Assembly: GCA_027531255.1 (NCBI GenBank)
Contig: JAPZRU010000026.1
Location: 1 to 64,000 of the forward strand
DNA: 64,000 nucleotides
Direction: 5' to 3'
Source: Steroidobacteraceae bacterium
GTDB lineage: Bacteria > Pseudomonadota > Gammaproteobacteria > Steroidobacterales > Steroidobacteraceae
Below are positions 51,316-59,961 of the stretch, in pieces; within the stretch, counting starts at the first letter, position 1, and each line of letters starts with the position of its first letter. The position numbers and the translations under genes are program-made. The notes beneath the pieces are model-generated. The model was not told the origin of the DNA. It saw only the letters and a program-made list of their open reading frames with translations, and made no database searches.

Positions 51316-51735
51316 TCACATGCCTGCGCGAGCGTCGGTGACGAAGCCGATCTTCGTCAGGCCGCCGCGCTGCACCGCGAACAGCACGTCCGCCGCCGAG
51401 TCGTAGCGGGCCTGACGGCTGACCATGATGTGCACTTCGGGCTGCGGCTCCTGGAGTGCCGCGTCCGCGATGTACGAACGCAGGTCGCTGCGGGACGCCG
51501 GGGTGCCGTTCCACAGCACCGACCCGTCGAACTGCACCTCGATGCTGATCGGCTGCACCACCTCGGAGGGCGGGGGTGCGTCGCTGGCGCGCGGCAGGTC
51601 GATCTTCACCGCGTGCGTCATCACGGGCAGCGTGATGATGAAGAGAATCAGCAGCACCAGCATCACGTCCACCAGCGGGATGACGTTGATCGTGGTGTTG
51701 TAGTCGTCCTCGCTGCCGCCTACCGACATTCCCAT
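51316..51735 (-). CDS. exbD: ExbD/TolR family protein (second copy)
   Basis: The 139-residue protein has one membrane helix with the proton-path aspartate (NVIPLVDVMLVLLILFIITLP) and a periplasmic domain ending in QPEVHIMVSRQARYDSAADV, typical of ExbD. It forms the energy-coupling motor with ExbB and TonB. It is a diverged neighbour of the exbD gene at 51814. Two exbD genes in tandem behind tonB-exbB are known from Xanthomonas-like bacteria, where the second copy has a special role. Confidence 0.93.
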   Translation of the reverse strand: MGMSVGGSEDDYNTTINVIPLVDVMLVLLILFIITLPVMTHAVKIDLPRASDAPPPSEVVQPISIEVQFDGSVLWNGTPASRSDLRSYIADAALQEPQPEVHIMVSRQARYDSAADVLFAVQRGGLTKIGFVTDARAGM

Positions 51736-51787
51736 GGCTGACCTGCTCCGCTCTCAGTCGTCTTGATCGTTGACTCTCGACGTGCCG

Positions 51788-51806
51788 CGCCGGGCCGTGC
51801 CCGGCG
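51788..51806. repeat. Hairpin between the two exbD genes
   Basis: CGCCGGGC and GCCCGGCG form an 8-bp stem around a three-base loop in the 78-base gap between the two exbD genes. It has no T-run, so processing or stability of the mRNA is more likely than termination. Confidence 0.4.
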
Positions 51807-51813
51807 AGGCGAC

Positions 51814-52230
51814 TCAGCCGCCCATCGGCGGCTCCGCGATGAAGCCCACCTTCAGCAGGCCGTTGCGCTGCAGCACCATCAGCACGTCGCCGACGTACTG
51901 GTACCGGACGCGACGGTCGGCGCGGATGTGCACCTCGGGCTGGGGATCCTTGATCGCCTCGGCGCGAACGAAGGTCGGCAGCTGCTCCATCGTCATCGAG
52001 TTGTCGTTCCAGTAGATGTTGCCGGCGAAATCCACCGAGAGATTGATGTTCTCGGGCTTCGTCTCGGTCGGCTGGTTGATGTTGGTCGGGAGGTTGACCT
52101 TCACCGCCTTCGTCACCACGGGGATCGTGATGATGAAGATGATCAGGAGCACCAACATGACGTCCACGAGGGGAATCACGTTGATCTCCGAGTTGTAGTC
52201 ACCCTCGTTGATCTGTACGCCACCGGCCAT
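51814..52230 (-). CDS. exbD: ExbD/TolR family protein (first copy)
   Basis: The 138-residue protein has the ExbD pattern: NVIPLVDVMLVLLIIFIITIP with the conserved Asp in the single membrane helix, a short linker and the periplasmic domain with DPQPEVHIRADRRVRYQYVGDV. With ExbB it uses the proton gradient to energise TonB. It is located between exbB and the second exbD on the same strand. GAGCAGACG-type sequence upstream of the ATG is only a modest ribosome site. Confidence 0.93.
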   Translation of the reverse strand: MAGGVQINEGDYNSEINVIPLVDVMLVLLIIFIITIPVVTKAVKVNLPTNINQPTETKPENINLSVDFAGNIYWNDNSMTMEQLPTFVRAEAIKDPQPEVHIRADRRVRYQYVGDVLMVLQRNGLLKVGFIAEPPMGG

Positions 52231-52365
52231 CTGCGTCTGCTCCTGGATGCCGTCGTCTGTACCCGTCGCGCCGCCTGACGTCCCGCGGAAGCGTCACGTA
52301 GACGCTTGCCGGCCGGAGTGGCCGCCGCACGCGTCGCGCACGGCGGGCCCCACCGTCAGGGGAAC

Positions 52366-52395
52366 GAGCACCGCGAGGCGACCCTCGCGGTGCTC
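52366..52395. terminator. Hairpin after exbB
   Basis: GAGCACCGCGAG and CTCGCGGTGCTC form a perfect 12-bp stem with a six-base loop, ten bases past the exbB stop at 52406. On the minus strand only GTTCCCC follows, so read-through into exbD is likely while exbB mRNA is protected. Confidence 0.5.
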
Positions 52396-52405
52396 CGCAG
52401 ACCGC

Positions 52406-53152
52406 TTACTTCTTCGCCGCCGCCGGTGCCGCCGGGGCAGCAACCTTCGCAGCCGCCTGGACGCGCGCGCCCGAGAGCAGCGCCTGGTGCAGGTCGTGGG
52501 CGAAGTAGTTCACGTGCTCGAGGATGAACTTGTTGCGGCGGGTCAGCCAGTTGTAGCCGAGTACCGCCGGCACTGCGACCGCGAGGCCGATGGCCGTCAT
52601 GATCAGCGCCTCGCCGACGGGGCCCGCGACCTTGTCGATCGAGGCCTGGCCCGAGATGCCGATCGCGATCAGCGCGTGGTAGATGCCCCACACCGTGCCG
52701 AACAGACCGACGAACGGCGCGGTGGAGCCGACCGAAGCCAGCACCGACATGCCCTTCTGCAGGTCGCTGTTGATGTAGTCGACGCGACGCTGCAGGTGGC
52801 TGGAAATCCAGTCGTGCAGGTCGATGTTCTCGGTCAGGCGGCCCTTGTTGCGCTCGTGGTGCTCGAGCGACTGCAGGCCGTCGACGGCGAGGCCGCGGAT
52901 CGGGTTGTCGTCACCACCCTTCAGGCGGCCGACGCCGTCCTGGAGCGACGACGCACCCCAGAAATCCTTCTCGGCAGCGAGCGCGTACTTGCGCAGCGCG
53001 CGCGTATCCAGCGCCTTGGTGATCAGCACGTACCACGAGTAGAGCGACATGATGATCAGGATCGCGAACACGCTCTTGCCAACCCAGTCGCTGGCCTCCC
53101 ACATCGCCCGGATGCCAAACGGGTTTTCACCAGTCGTCGCAGCTGCAGCCAT
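52406..53152 (-). CDS. exbB: ExbB/TolQ family proton channel subunit
   Basis: The 248-residue protein has three membrane helices: one near residues 20-42 (SVFAILIIMSLYSWYVLITK) and two around GSTAPFVGLFGTVWGIYHALI and GEALIMTAIGLAVAVPAVLGYNW, which contain the MotA/TolQ/ExbB motif. It surrounds ExbD and couples proton flow to TonB. The Ala/Lys-rich end (KVAAPAAPAAAKK) is cytoplasmic. ATG at 53152 has AGGGGA upstream; a TTG two codons earlier is less likely. Confidence 0.95.
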   Translation of the reverse strand: MAAAATTGENPFGIRAMWEASDWVGKSVFAILIIMSLYSWYVLITKALDTRALRKYALAAEKDFWGASSLQDGVGRLKGGDDNPIRGLAVDGLQSLEHHERNKGRLTENIDLHDWISSHLQRRVDYINSDLQKGMSVLASVGSTAPFVGLFGTVWGIYHALIAIGISGQASIDKVAGPVGEALIMTAIGLAVAVPAVLGYNWLTRRNKFILEHVNYFAHDLHQALLSGARVQAAAKVAAPAAPAAAKK

Positions 53153-53256
53153 GATCAATCCCCTGTGAATTACTCGTCCGAGAGACTCGTCCGAATTGAA
53201 GCGATAGAGAAAGTCGAGAGAAATCAGATAACCGAAATCAGCCGGTCGAGGCGGCC

Positions 53257-53281
53257 CGGCCCCGCGGCGAGCGCGGGGCCG
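53257..53281. terminator. Hairpin after tonB
   Basis: CGGCCCCGCG and CGCGGGGCCG form a perfect 10-bp stem around a five-base loop, six bases past the tonB stop. No T-run follows on the minus strand (CCTCGACCG), so exbB can be reached by read-through. Confidence 0.5.
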
Positions 53282-53287
53282 CGCCGA

Positions 53288-53911
53288 TCAATCCTCCAGC
53301 TTCCACGTCCAGCGGATGCGCTGCCAGCTGGCGACGGCCTGGCCGCCGACGGTGGAAGGCACGAACCGCACGCGCTTCATGCAGGAAGACGCCGCGTCGT
53401 CGAGCCGCGGGAACCCCGAGGAGCTCTCGACCTTGGTCTCCGACACGCGGCCCTGCTCCGACACGTAGAGCAGGAGCACCACGCTGCCCGCCTCGCCGAG
53501 ACGGCGCGACGCGCTGGGGTACGGGCACGAGTCGCCGGGACGGGCGCCGGGCGCGAACCGCGCGGCGGTGACCGGCGGTGGCTGCGGCTTGGCGACCGGC
53601 TGTTCGACCGGCCGTTCGACCGGCTTCGGGATCACGATCGCGTTCTGCGACGGCGGCCCCATCACGACCGGGATGTCGAGCGCCGGGGGCGGCGCGACCG
53701 GCGGCGGCACGAAGTCCGGCGGCGGCGGCGGCGGCTCCTTCGGTGGCGGCTCGTCTTCCTGTTCGATGAGACGGGTGTCGATCGTCCGCATCTGCTCCTG
53801 CACGTACCGCACCGCGGTGCCGGCGACGAGCCCGAGCGCGAAGATGACGTGGATCCCGATGACGACGACCGCGACCGCCGTCTTGCGTGCATTTGCCTGA
53901 GCGCTTGCCAT
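53288..53911 (-). CDS. tonB: TonB energy transducer
   Basis: The 207-residue protein has an N-terminal membrane anchor (AVAVVVIGIHVIFALGLVAG), a proline-rich spacer (about residues 53-115, with PPPKEPPPPPPDFVPPP) and a C-terminal TonB domain with YPSASRRLGEAGSVVLLLYV and ETKVESSSGFPRLDDAA. It carries energy from ExbB-ExbD to outer-membrane receptors such as the one at 34015. It is the first gene of the tonB-exbB-exbD-exbD group. Confidence 0.93.
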   Translation of the reverse strand: MASAQANARKTAVAVVVIGIHVIFALGLVAGTAVRYVQEQMRTIDTRLIEQEDEPPPKEPPPPPPDFVPPPVAPPPALDIPVVMGPPSQNAIVIPKPVERPVEQPVAKPQPPPVTAARFAPGARPGDSCPYPSASRRLGEAGSVVLLLYVSEQGRVSETKVESSSGFPRLDDAASSCMKRVRFVPSTVGGQAVASWQRIRWTWKLED

Positions 53912-54294
53912 GTCGCTGGGAGCCCCTATCTCCCCGTGCTCTTGAATTCGTCCGGCGAAGGTACCGGCTGACCCGGCGCCGCCGCCTCGTTGAACGTCGA
54001 AGCTCCCGCTCCACCGATCACTGCGCCCGGCACGCAGACCACTGTTACGGCATCGTTACGCCGTAGCCCCTGGCCCGCGTAGCGGAAGAAGTAAGTACTC
54101 GGGAAACCGCGCGCGAGCGTTACCCCACGCCCGCGTGCCTTGCGGCGTGGCGAGAAGATAGCGCCGCCGTGTGACGTCCGCAAGGCTTTGGCAATGCGTG
54201 CTTCCCGCGAGCCGCGACTTGTCCGGACATAAGAGGCGCAGGCCGCCGCATGCGCTTCGCGCACGCGCCGGCCCGCCGCCGCAGATGCCTTGCT
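53912..54294. other. 383-base intergenic region between tonB and ilvD
   Basis: No gene is supported. The region should contain the tonB promoter. It holds TACGGC-N8-GCCGTA at about 54045-54064 and a one-mismatch copy of the TTGTCCGGACAA palindrome (TTGTCCGGACAT, 54219-54230), about 310 bases before tonB. Neither is at a usual promoter distance. Confidence 0.4.
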
Positions 54295-56124
54295 TCACCG
54301 CGCCCTCGCCGCACGCTTCGATCCGACAACCGACCCTTTCGAGCGCGCGGAGTTCCGTGCCGGCGGCGCGGGCTCGAGCGCGCGCGCGTCGGTCACGGCG
54401 CCCGTCGACGCGCTGCTGACCTCGCGTGCGTACTTCGCGAGCACGCCGCGGGTCGCGTAGGGCGCCGGCGGCCGCCAGTCGCGGGCGCGCCGCTTCAGTT
54501 CGGCCTGCGCGACGTGCAGCGTGAGCTCGCGCTTCACGGCGTCGATCGTGATGCGGTCACCGTTGCGCACGAGCGCGATCGGACCGCCGACCGCGGCCTC
54601 CGGCGACACGTGGCCGACGACGAAGCCGTGGCTGCCGCCGGAAAAGCGGCCGTCGGTGATCAGCGCGACCTTGTCGCCGAGGCCGCGTCCCATGATCGCG
54701 CCGGTCGGACTCAGCATCTCGCGCATGCCCGGCCCGCCCTTCGGCCCCTCGTAGCGGATCACGACGACGTCGCCGGCCTTCACCCGGCCGTCGAGGATCG
54801 CCGGGAGGCTCGCCTCCTCGGAATCGAACACGCGCGCCGTGCCGGTGAAGCTGAGACCTTCCTTGCCGGTGATCTTCGCCACCGCCCCTTCGGAGCTCAG
54901 GTTGCCGTACAGGACGACCAGGTGGCTGTCCTTCTTCAGGGGTGCATCGAAGCCGCGCACCACGTCCTGCCCCGCCGGGTAGGCGCCTGCGTCGGCCAGG
55001 TTCTCCGCCATCGTGCGGCCGGTGACGGTCAGGCAGTCGCCGTGCAGCAGGCCTTCGTCGAGCAGCATCTTCATCAGCGGCCGGATGCCGCCGATCGCGA
55101 TGAGCTCGGACATCAGGTACTTCCCGCTGGGCTTGAGATCGGCCAGCACCGGCACCTTGCGGCCGATCCGGGTGAAGTCGTCGAGCGTCAGCTTGACGCG
55201 CGCCGCGTGGGCCATCCCGAGCAGGTGCAGCACCGCGTTCGTCGAGCCGCCGAGCGCGATCACGGTCGCGATCGCGTTCTCGAAGGCCTTGCGCGTCAGG
55301 ATGTCCGAGGGCCGGATGCCCTCCTTCACCAGCCGGACCGCGGCCTCGCCCGCGCGGCGGCAATCGTCCAGCTTGGTGCGCGACACGGCCTCCTGCGCCG
55401 AACTGTTCGGCAGGCTGAGACCGAGCGCCTCGATGCACGAGGCCATCGTGTTCGCCGTGTACATGCCGCCGCAGCTCCCCGGCCCCGGGATCGCGGTCGC
55501 CTCGACCTCCTTCAGCTGCGCGTCGTCGATCCGTCCGCTGGCGTGGCTGCCGACCGCCTCGAAGACCGCGACGATGTCGCGGCGCTGCGCGCCCGGGCGG
55601 ATCGTGCCGCCGTAGACGAACACCGACGGACGGTCGAGGCGCGCCATCGCGATCATGCAGCCGGGCATGTTCTTGTCGCAGCCGCCGATCGTCACCAGCC
55701 CGTCGAAGCCCTGCGCGCCGGCGACGGTCTCGATCGAGTCGGCGATCACCTCGCGCGACACCAGCGAGAAACGCATGCCGGGCGAGCCCATCGAGATGCC
55801 GTCCGACACCGTGATCGTGTTGAAGATACGGCTCTTGCCGCCGCTCGCGTCCGCGGCTGCCGCCGCGGCCTGCGCGAGGCCGTCGAGGTGCACGTTGCAC
55901 GGCGTGATGTTAGACCACGTGGTCGCGATCCCGATCGACGGCTTCTCGAAGTCGCCGTCCACGTACCCGACCGCACGCAGCATCGCGCGGCTCGGCGTCT
56001 GCTTGACGCCGTCGAACACGAGGCTCGAGTACTGCCGCGGCGAATAGGGCTTCGCGCCGCGCCGGCCGGCGGACTGCGCGGTGGACTTGACGGAGGTCTT
56101 CGACGGGGTCTTCTGGCGGGGCAT
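54295..56124 (-). CDS. ilvD: Dihydroxy-acid dehydratase
   Basis: The 609-residue enzyme converts dihydroxy-acids to 2-keto acids in isoleucine, valine and pantothenate synthesis. It has the iron-sulphur cysteines in [13 protein letters not shown] and [17 protein letters not shown], the [15 protein letters not shown] segment, and the C-terminal [20 protein letters not shown]. Both ends carry extra basic tails ([14 protein letters not shown] at the start; [20 protein letters not shown] at the end), which are unusual. ATG at 56124 is taken though its ribosome site is weak. It lies close to, but apart from, the ilvC-leuACDB operon. Confidence 0.95.
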   Translation of the reverse strand: MPRQKTPSKTSVKSTAQSAGRRGAKPYSPRQYSSLVFDGVKQTPSRAMLRAVGYVDGDFEKPSIGIATTWSNITPCNVHLDGLAQAAAAAADASGGKSRIFNTITVSDGISMGSPGMRFSLVSREVIADSIETVAGAQGFDGLVTIGGCDKNMPGCMIAMARLDRPSVFVYGGTIRPGAQRRDIVAVFEAVGSHASGRIDDAQLKEVEATAIPGPGSCGGMYTANTMASCIEALGLSLPNSSAQEAVSRTKLDDCRRAGEAAVRLVKEGIRPSDILTRKAFENAIATVIALGGSTNAVLHLLGMAHAARVKLTLDDFTRIGRKVPVLADLKPSGKYLMSELIAIGGIRPLMKMLLDEGLLHGDCLTVTGRTMAENLADAGAYPAGQDVVRGFDAPLKKDSHLVVLYGNLSSEGAVAKITGKEGLSFTGTARVFDSEEASLPAILDGRVKAGDVVVIRYEGPKGGPGMREMLSPTGAIMGRGLGDKVALITDGRFSGGSHGFVVGHVSPEAAVGGPIALVRNGDRITIDAVKRELTLHVAQAELKRRARDWRPPAPYATRGVLAKYAREVSSASTGAVTDARALEPAPPARNSARSKGSVVGSKRAARAR

Positions 56125-56220
56125 GGGAGTCTGCTTTCGAGAACGGCCGGTCGCCGCCCGCGTATTCTGCACCGTCCACCCGCAATCGGCGCACCCGCGT
56201 GCACGCGCCGCGGCGAGCCT

Positions 56221-57102
56221 TCAGCTGCCGGTGTCGACGAGCCGCTTCTCGCGGTACGCGATGATGACGACCCCGGTCAGCGTGAGCAGGCCGCCGAGCA
56301 GTATGCGCGGCGTCAGTTGGTCGCCCAGCAGCAGCACGCCGAACGCCACGCCGAAGATCGGCGACAGCACGGTCAGCGGCGCGATGCTGGTCACCGGGTA
56401 GCGGGCGACCAGCCAGTAGAACGCCGTGTGGCTGACGAGGCTGGCCCCGAGCGTCGTGTACAGCAGCGCGGACCACTCGAGCGCGCCGGCGATGCGCACG
56501 GCCTCCCACTGGCCGCTCTCGAGCATCAGCGTCAGGCCGACGAGCACCGGCAGCCCGGTCCAGGCGGACCAAGCCTGCAGCTCGAGCGGCCTCAGCTGCG
56601 TGCCCAGGGACTTCACCGCGACGAGACCGAGCGACCCGACCAGGGTCGAAGCCACGACCAGCAGCAGGCCGGCGCGGTTCTCGAGCAGGCCGGGCTGGAA
56701 GCCGATCACGACCACCCCGGCGAACGCCAGCGTGATCCCGAGCCAGCGGCGCCACCGGATCACCTCGCCGAGCAGCATCACCGAGAGCAGCGTGGTGAAC
56801 GGCACGCCGAGCTGCGTCGCGATCGCCACCTGCGAGACGCCGGCCGACAGGTCGAGACCGATGAACAGCAGCGCGAACTGCAGGCCGCCCGACAGCGCCG
56901 AGGCGACCAGCAGGCGCTGCATGCCGCCCGCGTGCCAGCGGAGGAAAGGCAGGAGGATCAGCGCCAGCAGCGCGAACCGCAGGGTCACGAAGAGCACCGG
57001 CGGGAAGTGCTCCACGCCGACCTTGCTCGCGATCAGGTTGAAGCCCCAGATCAGGTTGATCGTGACGAGCAGAGCGAGATCGCGCGGGGCGATCTGCGTC
57101 AC
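56221..57102 (-). CDS. EamA/DMT family exporter
   Basis: The 293-residue protein has ten predicted membrane helices in two EamA repeats: LLVTINLIWGFNLIASKVG at the start and GLVAVKSLG-type joint in the middle, ending in GGLLTLTGVVIIAYREKR. The family exports amino acids and metabolites. The GTG at 57102 gives the normal length and lies 19 bases after the aminopeptidase stop, so the two are probably cotranscribed; no clear ribosome site is seen. Export of amino acids or peptide products is a plausible role. Confidence 0.85.
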   Translation of the reverse strand: MTQIAPRDLALLVTINLIWGFNLIASKVGVEHFPPVLFVTLRFALLALILLPFLRWHAGGMQRLLVASALSGGLQFALLFIGLDLSAGVSQVAIATQLGVPFTTLLSVMLLGEVIRWRRWLGITLAFAGVVVIGFQPGLLENRAGLLLVVASTLVGSLGLVAVKSLGTQLRPLELQAWSAWTGLPVLVGLTLMLESGQWEAVRIAGALEWSALLYTTLGASLVSHTAFYWLVARYPVTSIAPLTVLSPIFGVAFGVLLLGDQLTPRILLGGLLTLTGVVIIAYREKRLVDTGS

Positions 57103-57121
57103 GGCGGCCGCGGTGCCGGCA

Positions 57122-58528
57122 TCAGGCCGCGCCGCCGTAACGCGTCGCCAGGAAGCCGTACAGCGCGCGGATGCACTGGGCTTCGGCGCCGACCGGGCGA
57201 CCGGGCCGCTCCTTGCCGTTCCACGCATAGAGATCGACGTGGAGCCACGGCGTCGTCTCCGAGACGAAGCGCCGCAGGAACAGCCCGCCGATGATCGCGC
57301 CCGCGAAGGGCGCGCCCGCCACGTTCGCGAAGTCCGCGACCTTCGAGCCGAAGTCGTCGTCGTAGCCGCTCCACAGCGGCAGCGGCCACAGCGGATCGGC
57401 GGCGCGCCGCGCGTGCGCCAGCACCTCGCCCGCGAGACCCTCGTCGCTCGCGAACAGCGCCGGCAGCTCCGGGCCGAGCGCCACGCGCGCCGCGCCGGTG
57501 AGCGTCGCGAGGTCGATCAGCAGGTCCGGCCGCTCCTCGTCCGCGAGCGCGAGGGCGTCGGCCAGCACGAGGCGTCCCTCGGCATCCGTGTTCGCGACCT
57601 CGACGGTGAGGCCCTTGCGCGTCGCGAGCACGTCGCCGGGGCGATAGGCGTTGCCGGCGATCGCGTTCTCCACGGCCGGCACCAGCAGCCGCAGGCGTAC
57701 CGGCAGCCGCGCGTCCATGACCATCTGCGCGAGCGCCAGCGCGCACGCGGCGCCGCCCATGTCCTTCTTCATCAGCGCCATCGAGGCGCCGGGCTTGATG
57801 TCGAGCCCGCCCGTGTCGAAGCACACGCCCTTGCCGACCAGCGTGACGCGCGGACCCGTCGAGCCCCAGGCCAGTTCGATCAGCCGGGGCGCGGCCGTCG
57901 CCGCGCGACCCACGGCGTGGATCGCGGGGAAGCGCTCGGTGAGCAGTTCTTCCCCTACCACCTGCCGGAACTTCGCGCCGTGGCGACTGGCGACCGCCGC
58001 GACCGCGGCGGCGAGTTCGGCCGGACCGAGGTCGGCCGCGGGAGTGTTGACCAGGTCGCGCGCCAGCGCGTCCGCCTCGGCGGCACGACGCACGTAGGTG
58101 AGGTCCGCACCCGCGGGCGCGGCGAGCGCCGCGCGCGGCGTCGCGGCTGGCCGACGATAGCGGTCGAAGCGGTAGCGCCCGAGCGCCCAGCCGAGCGCCG
58201 CCTGCGTGGCGGCCGCGGGCGACAGAGTGTCGGCGAGGTAGTAGCGCCCGTTCGGCAGCCGATCCGGGAGGCCGGCGAGCTGCCAGGGCGTCAGGTCCTC
58301 GAGGCTCGCGAGGCGGCCGAGACCCAGCACGGCACCGGCGATCTCCCCGCCCGCGGCCGGCACCGGCAGCACGCGGTGGCGCTCCGCACGGAAACCGTTC
58401 GCGCGCAGCCACGCGCCGGCGGCCTCGCCCGCGGGGCACCGCGCGGTCCAGGCGTCCACCTCCTGCTCCGACACGAGCCAGACGGGGCGGCAGCCGTCGT
58501 CGCGGCGCTCGAGGAACCAGTCGCTCAT
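57122..58528 (-). CDS. M17 leucyl aminopeptidase family protein
   Basis: The 468-residue protein is a cytosolic metallo-aminopeptidase with the di-metal site: VTLVGKGVCFDTGGLDIKPG (Lys and Asp ligands), MKKDMGGAACALAL, and the M17 signature NTDAEGRLVLADAL. The N-terminal domain (residues ~1-150) is short, as in the PepB-like branch. It removes N-terminal residues from peptides. The ATG at 58528 begins MSDWFLERRDDG. It is divergent from the ilvC attenuator and upstream of the DMT exporter gene. Confidence 0.92.
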   Translation of the reverse strand: MSDWFLERRDDGCRPVWLVSEQEVDAWTARCPAGEAAGAWLRANGFRAERHRVLPVPAAGGEIAGAVLGLGRLASLEDLTPWQLAGLPDRLPNGRYYLADTLSPAAATQAALGWALGRYRFDRYRRPAATPRAALAAPAGADLTYVRRAAEADALARDLVNTPAADLGPAELAAAVAAVASRHGAKFRQVVGEELLTERFPAIHAVGRAATAAPRLIELAWGSTGPRVTLVGKGVCFDTGGLDIKPGASMALMKKDMGGAACALALAQMVMDARLPVRLRLLVPAVENAIAGNAYRPGDVLATRKGLTVEVANTDAEGRLVLADALALADEERPDLLIDLATLTGAARVALGPELPALFASDEGLAGEVLAHARRAADPLWPLPLWSGYDDDFGSKVADFANVAGAPFAGAIIGGLFLRRFVSETTPWLHVDLYAWNGKERPGRPVGAEAQCIRALYGFLATRYGGAA

Positions 58529-58615
58529 CGTGGGCCTTCGGGCTGGTCTTGGCCGGCGCGCACGCGCCGACGCGCAGCATAGCCGATGCCGCCGCCGGTG
58601 CGGCTCGCGTCGGCG

Positions 58616-58645
58616 TTGACAACCCGCGCCGCGCTGTGATCCCAT
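58616..58645 (+). promoter_or_regulatory. Promoter of the ilvC-leu attenuator operon
   Basis: A perfect TTGACA (58616-58621) lies 70 bases before the leader peptide start. The -10 is weak: TCCCAT (58640-58645) at 18 bases spacing is the best candidate. The position fits a transcript that includes the leader peptide and terminator described next. Confidence 0.5.
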
Positions 58646-58691
58646 CCGGGTCGCTTTTGCGACGCAACAGTCCCGTCCGGAACGTCCCACG

Positions 58692-58823
58692 ATGTCTGCG
58701 AGCACCACCCGCGCCTTCGATTCCGCCCGCCTCGCCGGGCCGCGCGATCGTGTGCTGCGCGAGGGCGTGCTCCTTGCGGACCTCCTTCTCCTTCCCCTCC
58801 AGAGGTGCGGGATCCTGGGCTGA
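58692..58823 (+). CDS. ilvC-leu operon leader peptide
   Basis: A 43-codon frame starts at ATG 58692 and ends TGA at 58823. Its second half reads [11 protein letters not shown] (codons 26-36), with seven leucines out of eleven codons plus a valine, and later another Ile-Leu pair. Four of these leucines use CTT, a codon that is rare in such a GC-rich genome, which would make stalling sensitive to charged leucine tRNA. It is followed by mutually exclusive antiterminator and terminator hairpins and by ilvC. This matches classical attenuation of branched-chain amino acid operons. Confidence 0.85.
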   Translation: MSASTTRAFDSARLAGPRDRVLREGVLLADLLLLPLQRCGILG

Positions 58824-58864
58824 CGCGCGCACGCCGTCGAAGAACACAGGAAGAACCCCGCACC
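58804..58864 (+). promoter_or_regulatory. Antiterminator of the ilvC-leu attenuator
   Basis: GGTGCGGG (58804-58811, just after the leucine codons) is a perfect 8-bp complement of CCCGCACC (58857-58864). The second segment overlaps the left arm of the terminator, so only one of the two structures can form. A ribosome stalled at the leucine codons leaves 58804-58811 free; one that reaches the stop codon covers it. Confidence 0.8.
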
Positions 58865-58891
58865 GGCTGCGCCCGAGGCGGGGTTTTTCTT
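58854..58891 (+). terminator. Attenuator terminator upstream of ilvC
   Basis: AACCCCGC (58854-58861) pairs with GCGGGGTT (58878-58885), with a small inner GGC-TGC-GCC stem in the loop, followed by TTTTTCTTT. It ends 49 bases before ilvC and stops transcription unless the antiterminator forms. Confidence 0.85.
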
Positions 58892-58939
58892 TGGGGCTCG
58901 AGTCCGACTCTTGAATCGATCGATGCAACGGGAGTGAAC

Positions 58940-59932
58940 ATGCGGATCTACTCGCAGAAAGACGTCAGCGCGAAGGCGCTCAAGGGCGCCACGATCGCGG
59001 TGCTCGGCTACGGCAGCCAGGGCCGCGCGCACGCGCTGAACCTCAAGGACAGCGGCTACGACGTCGTGGTCGGCGTGCGCAGGGGCGGCGCCAGCTGGAC
59101 GAAGGCGAAGAAGGACGGCCTGCGCGTCGCGCAGCCCGCGGACGCCGTGAAGGGCGCCGCGCTGGTCGCGATGCTGACGCCGGACCTCGCGCAGCCCGAG
59201 GTCTACGCACAGATCAAGGCCAACCTCGCCCCGGGCACCGCGCTGCTGTTCGCCCACGGCTTCAACGTGCACTTCAAGCAGATCAAGCCGCGCAAGGACC
59301 TCGACGTGGTGCTGATCGCGCCCAAGGGTCCGGGCGACCTCGTCCGCCGCCAGTACCAGCAGGGCCGCGGCGTGCCCTGCCTGATCGCGGTCGCGCAGGA
59401 CGCGACGAAGCAGGCCAAGGCCAAGGCGCTCGCGTACGCGCACGGCATCGGCGGCACGCGCGGCGGCGTGCTCGAGACCACGTTCGCCGAGGAGACCGAG
59501 ACCGACCTGTTCGGCGAGCAGGCCGTGCTCTGCGGCGGCGCGACGGAACTGGTCGTGAAGGGCTTCGAGACGCTGGTGGAGGCCGGCTACCAGCCCGAGG
59601 TCGCCTACTACGAGTGCCTGCACGAACTGAAGCTGATCGTCGACCTGCTCCACGAGGGCGGCATCGCGAAGATGCACCAGTTCATCTCCGAGACCGCGAA
59701 GTACGGCGACCTGACCCGCGGCCCGCGGGTGGTGAACCGGGCGACGAAGAAGGAGATGAAGAAGATCCTCGCCGAGATCCAGCAGGGCAAGTTCGCCCGG
59801 CAGTGGATCCGCGAGACCAGGACCGGCAAGAAGAAGTACCAGCAGCTCCTGAACAAGGACCTGAAGCACCCCATCGAGAAGGTCGGGCGCGAGCTGCGCG
59901 CGCGCATGCCCTGGCTGGAGGCCGGGCGCTAG
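58940..59932 (+). CDS. ilvC: Ketol-acid reductoisomerase, class I
   Basis: The 330-residue enzyme is the short class I form. It has the NADP-binding [19 protein letters not shown], the [12 protein letters not shown] loop with phosphate-binding residues, FAHGFNVHF, the catalytic Glu/Asp-rich [23 protein letters not shown] and the knotted C-terminal domain with [14 protein letters not shown]. It performs the second common step of valine, isoleucine and leucine synthesis. ATG at 58940 has GGAG upstream. It is the first structural gene after the attenuator. Confidence 0.97.
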   Translation: MRIYSQKDVSAKALKGATIAVLGYGSQGRAHALNLKDSGYDVVVGVRRGGASWTKAKKDGLRVAQPADAVKGAALVAMLTPDLAQPEVYAQIKANLAPGTALLFAHGFNVHFKQIKPRKDLDVVLIAPKGPGDLVRRQYQQGRGVPCLIAVAQDATKQAKAKALAYAHGIGGTRGGVLETTFAEETETDLFGEQAVLCGGATELVVKGFETLVEAGYQPEVAYYECLHELKLIVDLLHEGGIAKMHQFISETAKYGDLTRGPRVVNRATKKEMKKILAEIQQGKFARQWIRETRTGKKKYQQLLNKDLKHPIEKVGRELRARMPWLEAGR

Positions 59933-59961
59933 CACGCCGCGCCGGCGGGCGGCGCGCGGCC

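Noticed and set aside
54250-57294. A 1,014-codon open frame on the plus strand opposite ilvD and the DMT gene
   Set aside because: It is a shadow of codon bias; the minus-strand products are unmistakable.
58805-58939. Upstream in-frame extension of ilvC from 58805
   Set aside because: It would translate through the attenuator terminator; the ATG at 58940 has a ribosome site and the standard IlvC start.
58529-59935. Minus-strand extension of the aminopeptidase gene upstream to 59935
   Set aside because: It would overlap ilvC entirely. The M17 protein starts normally at 58528.
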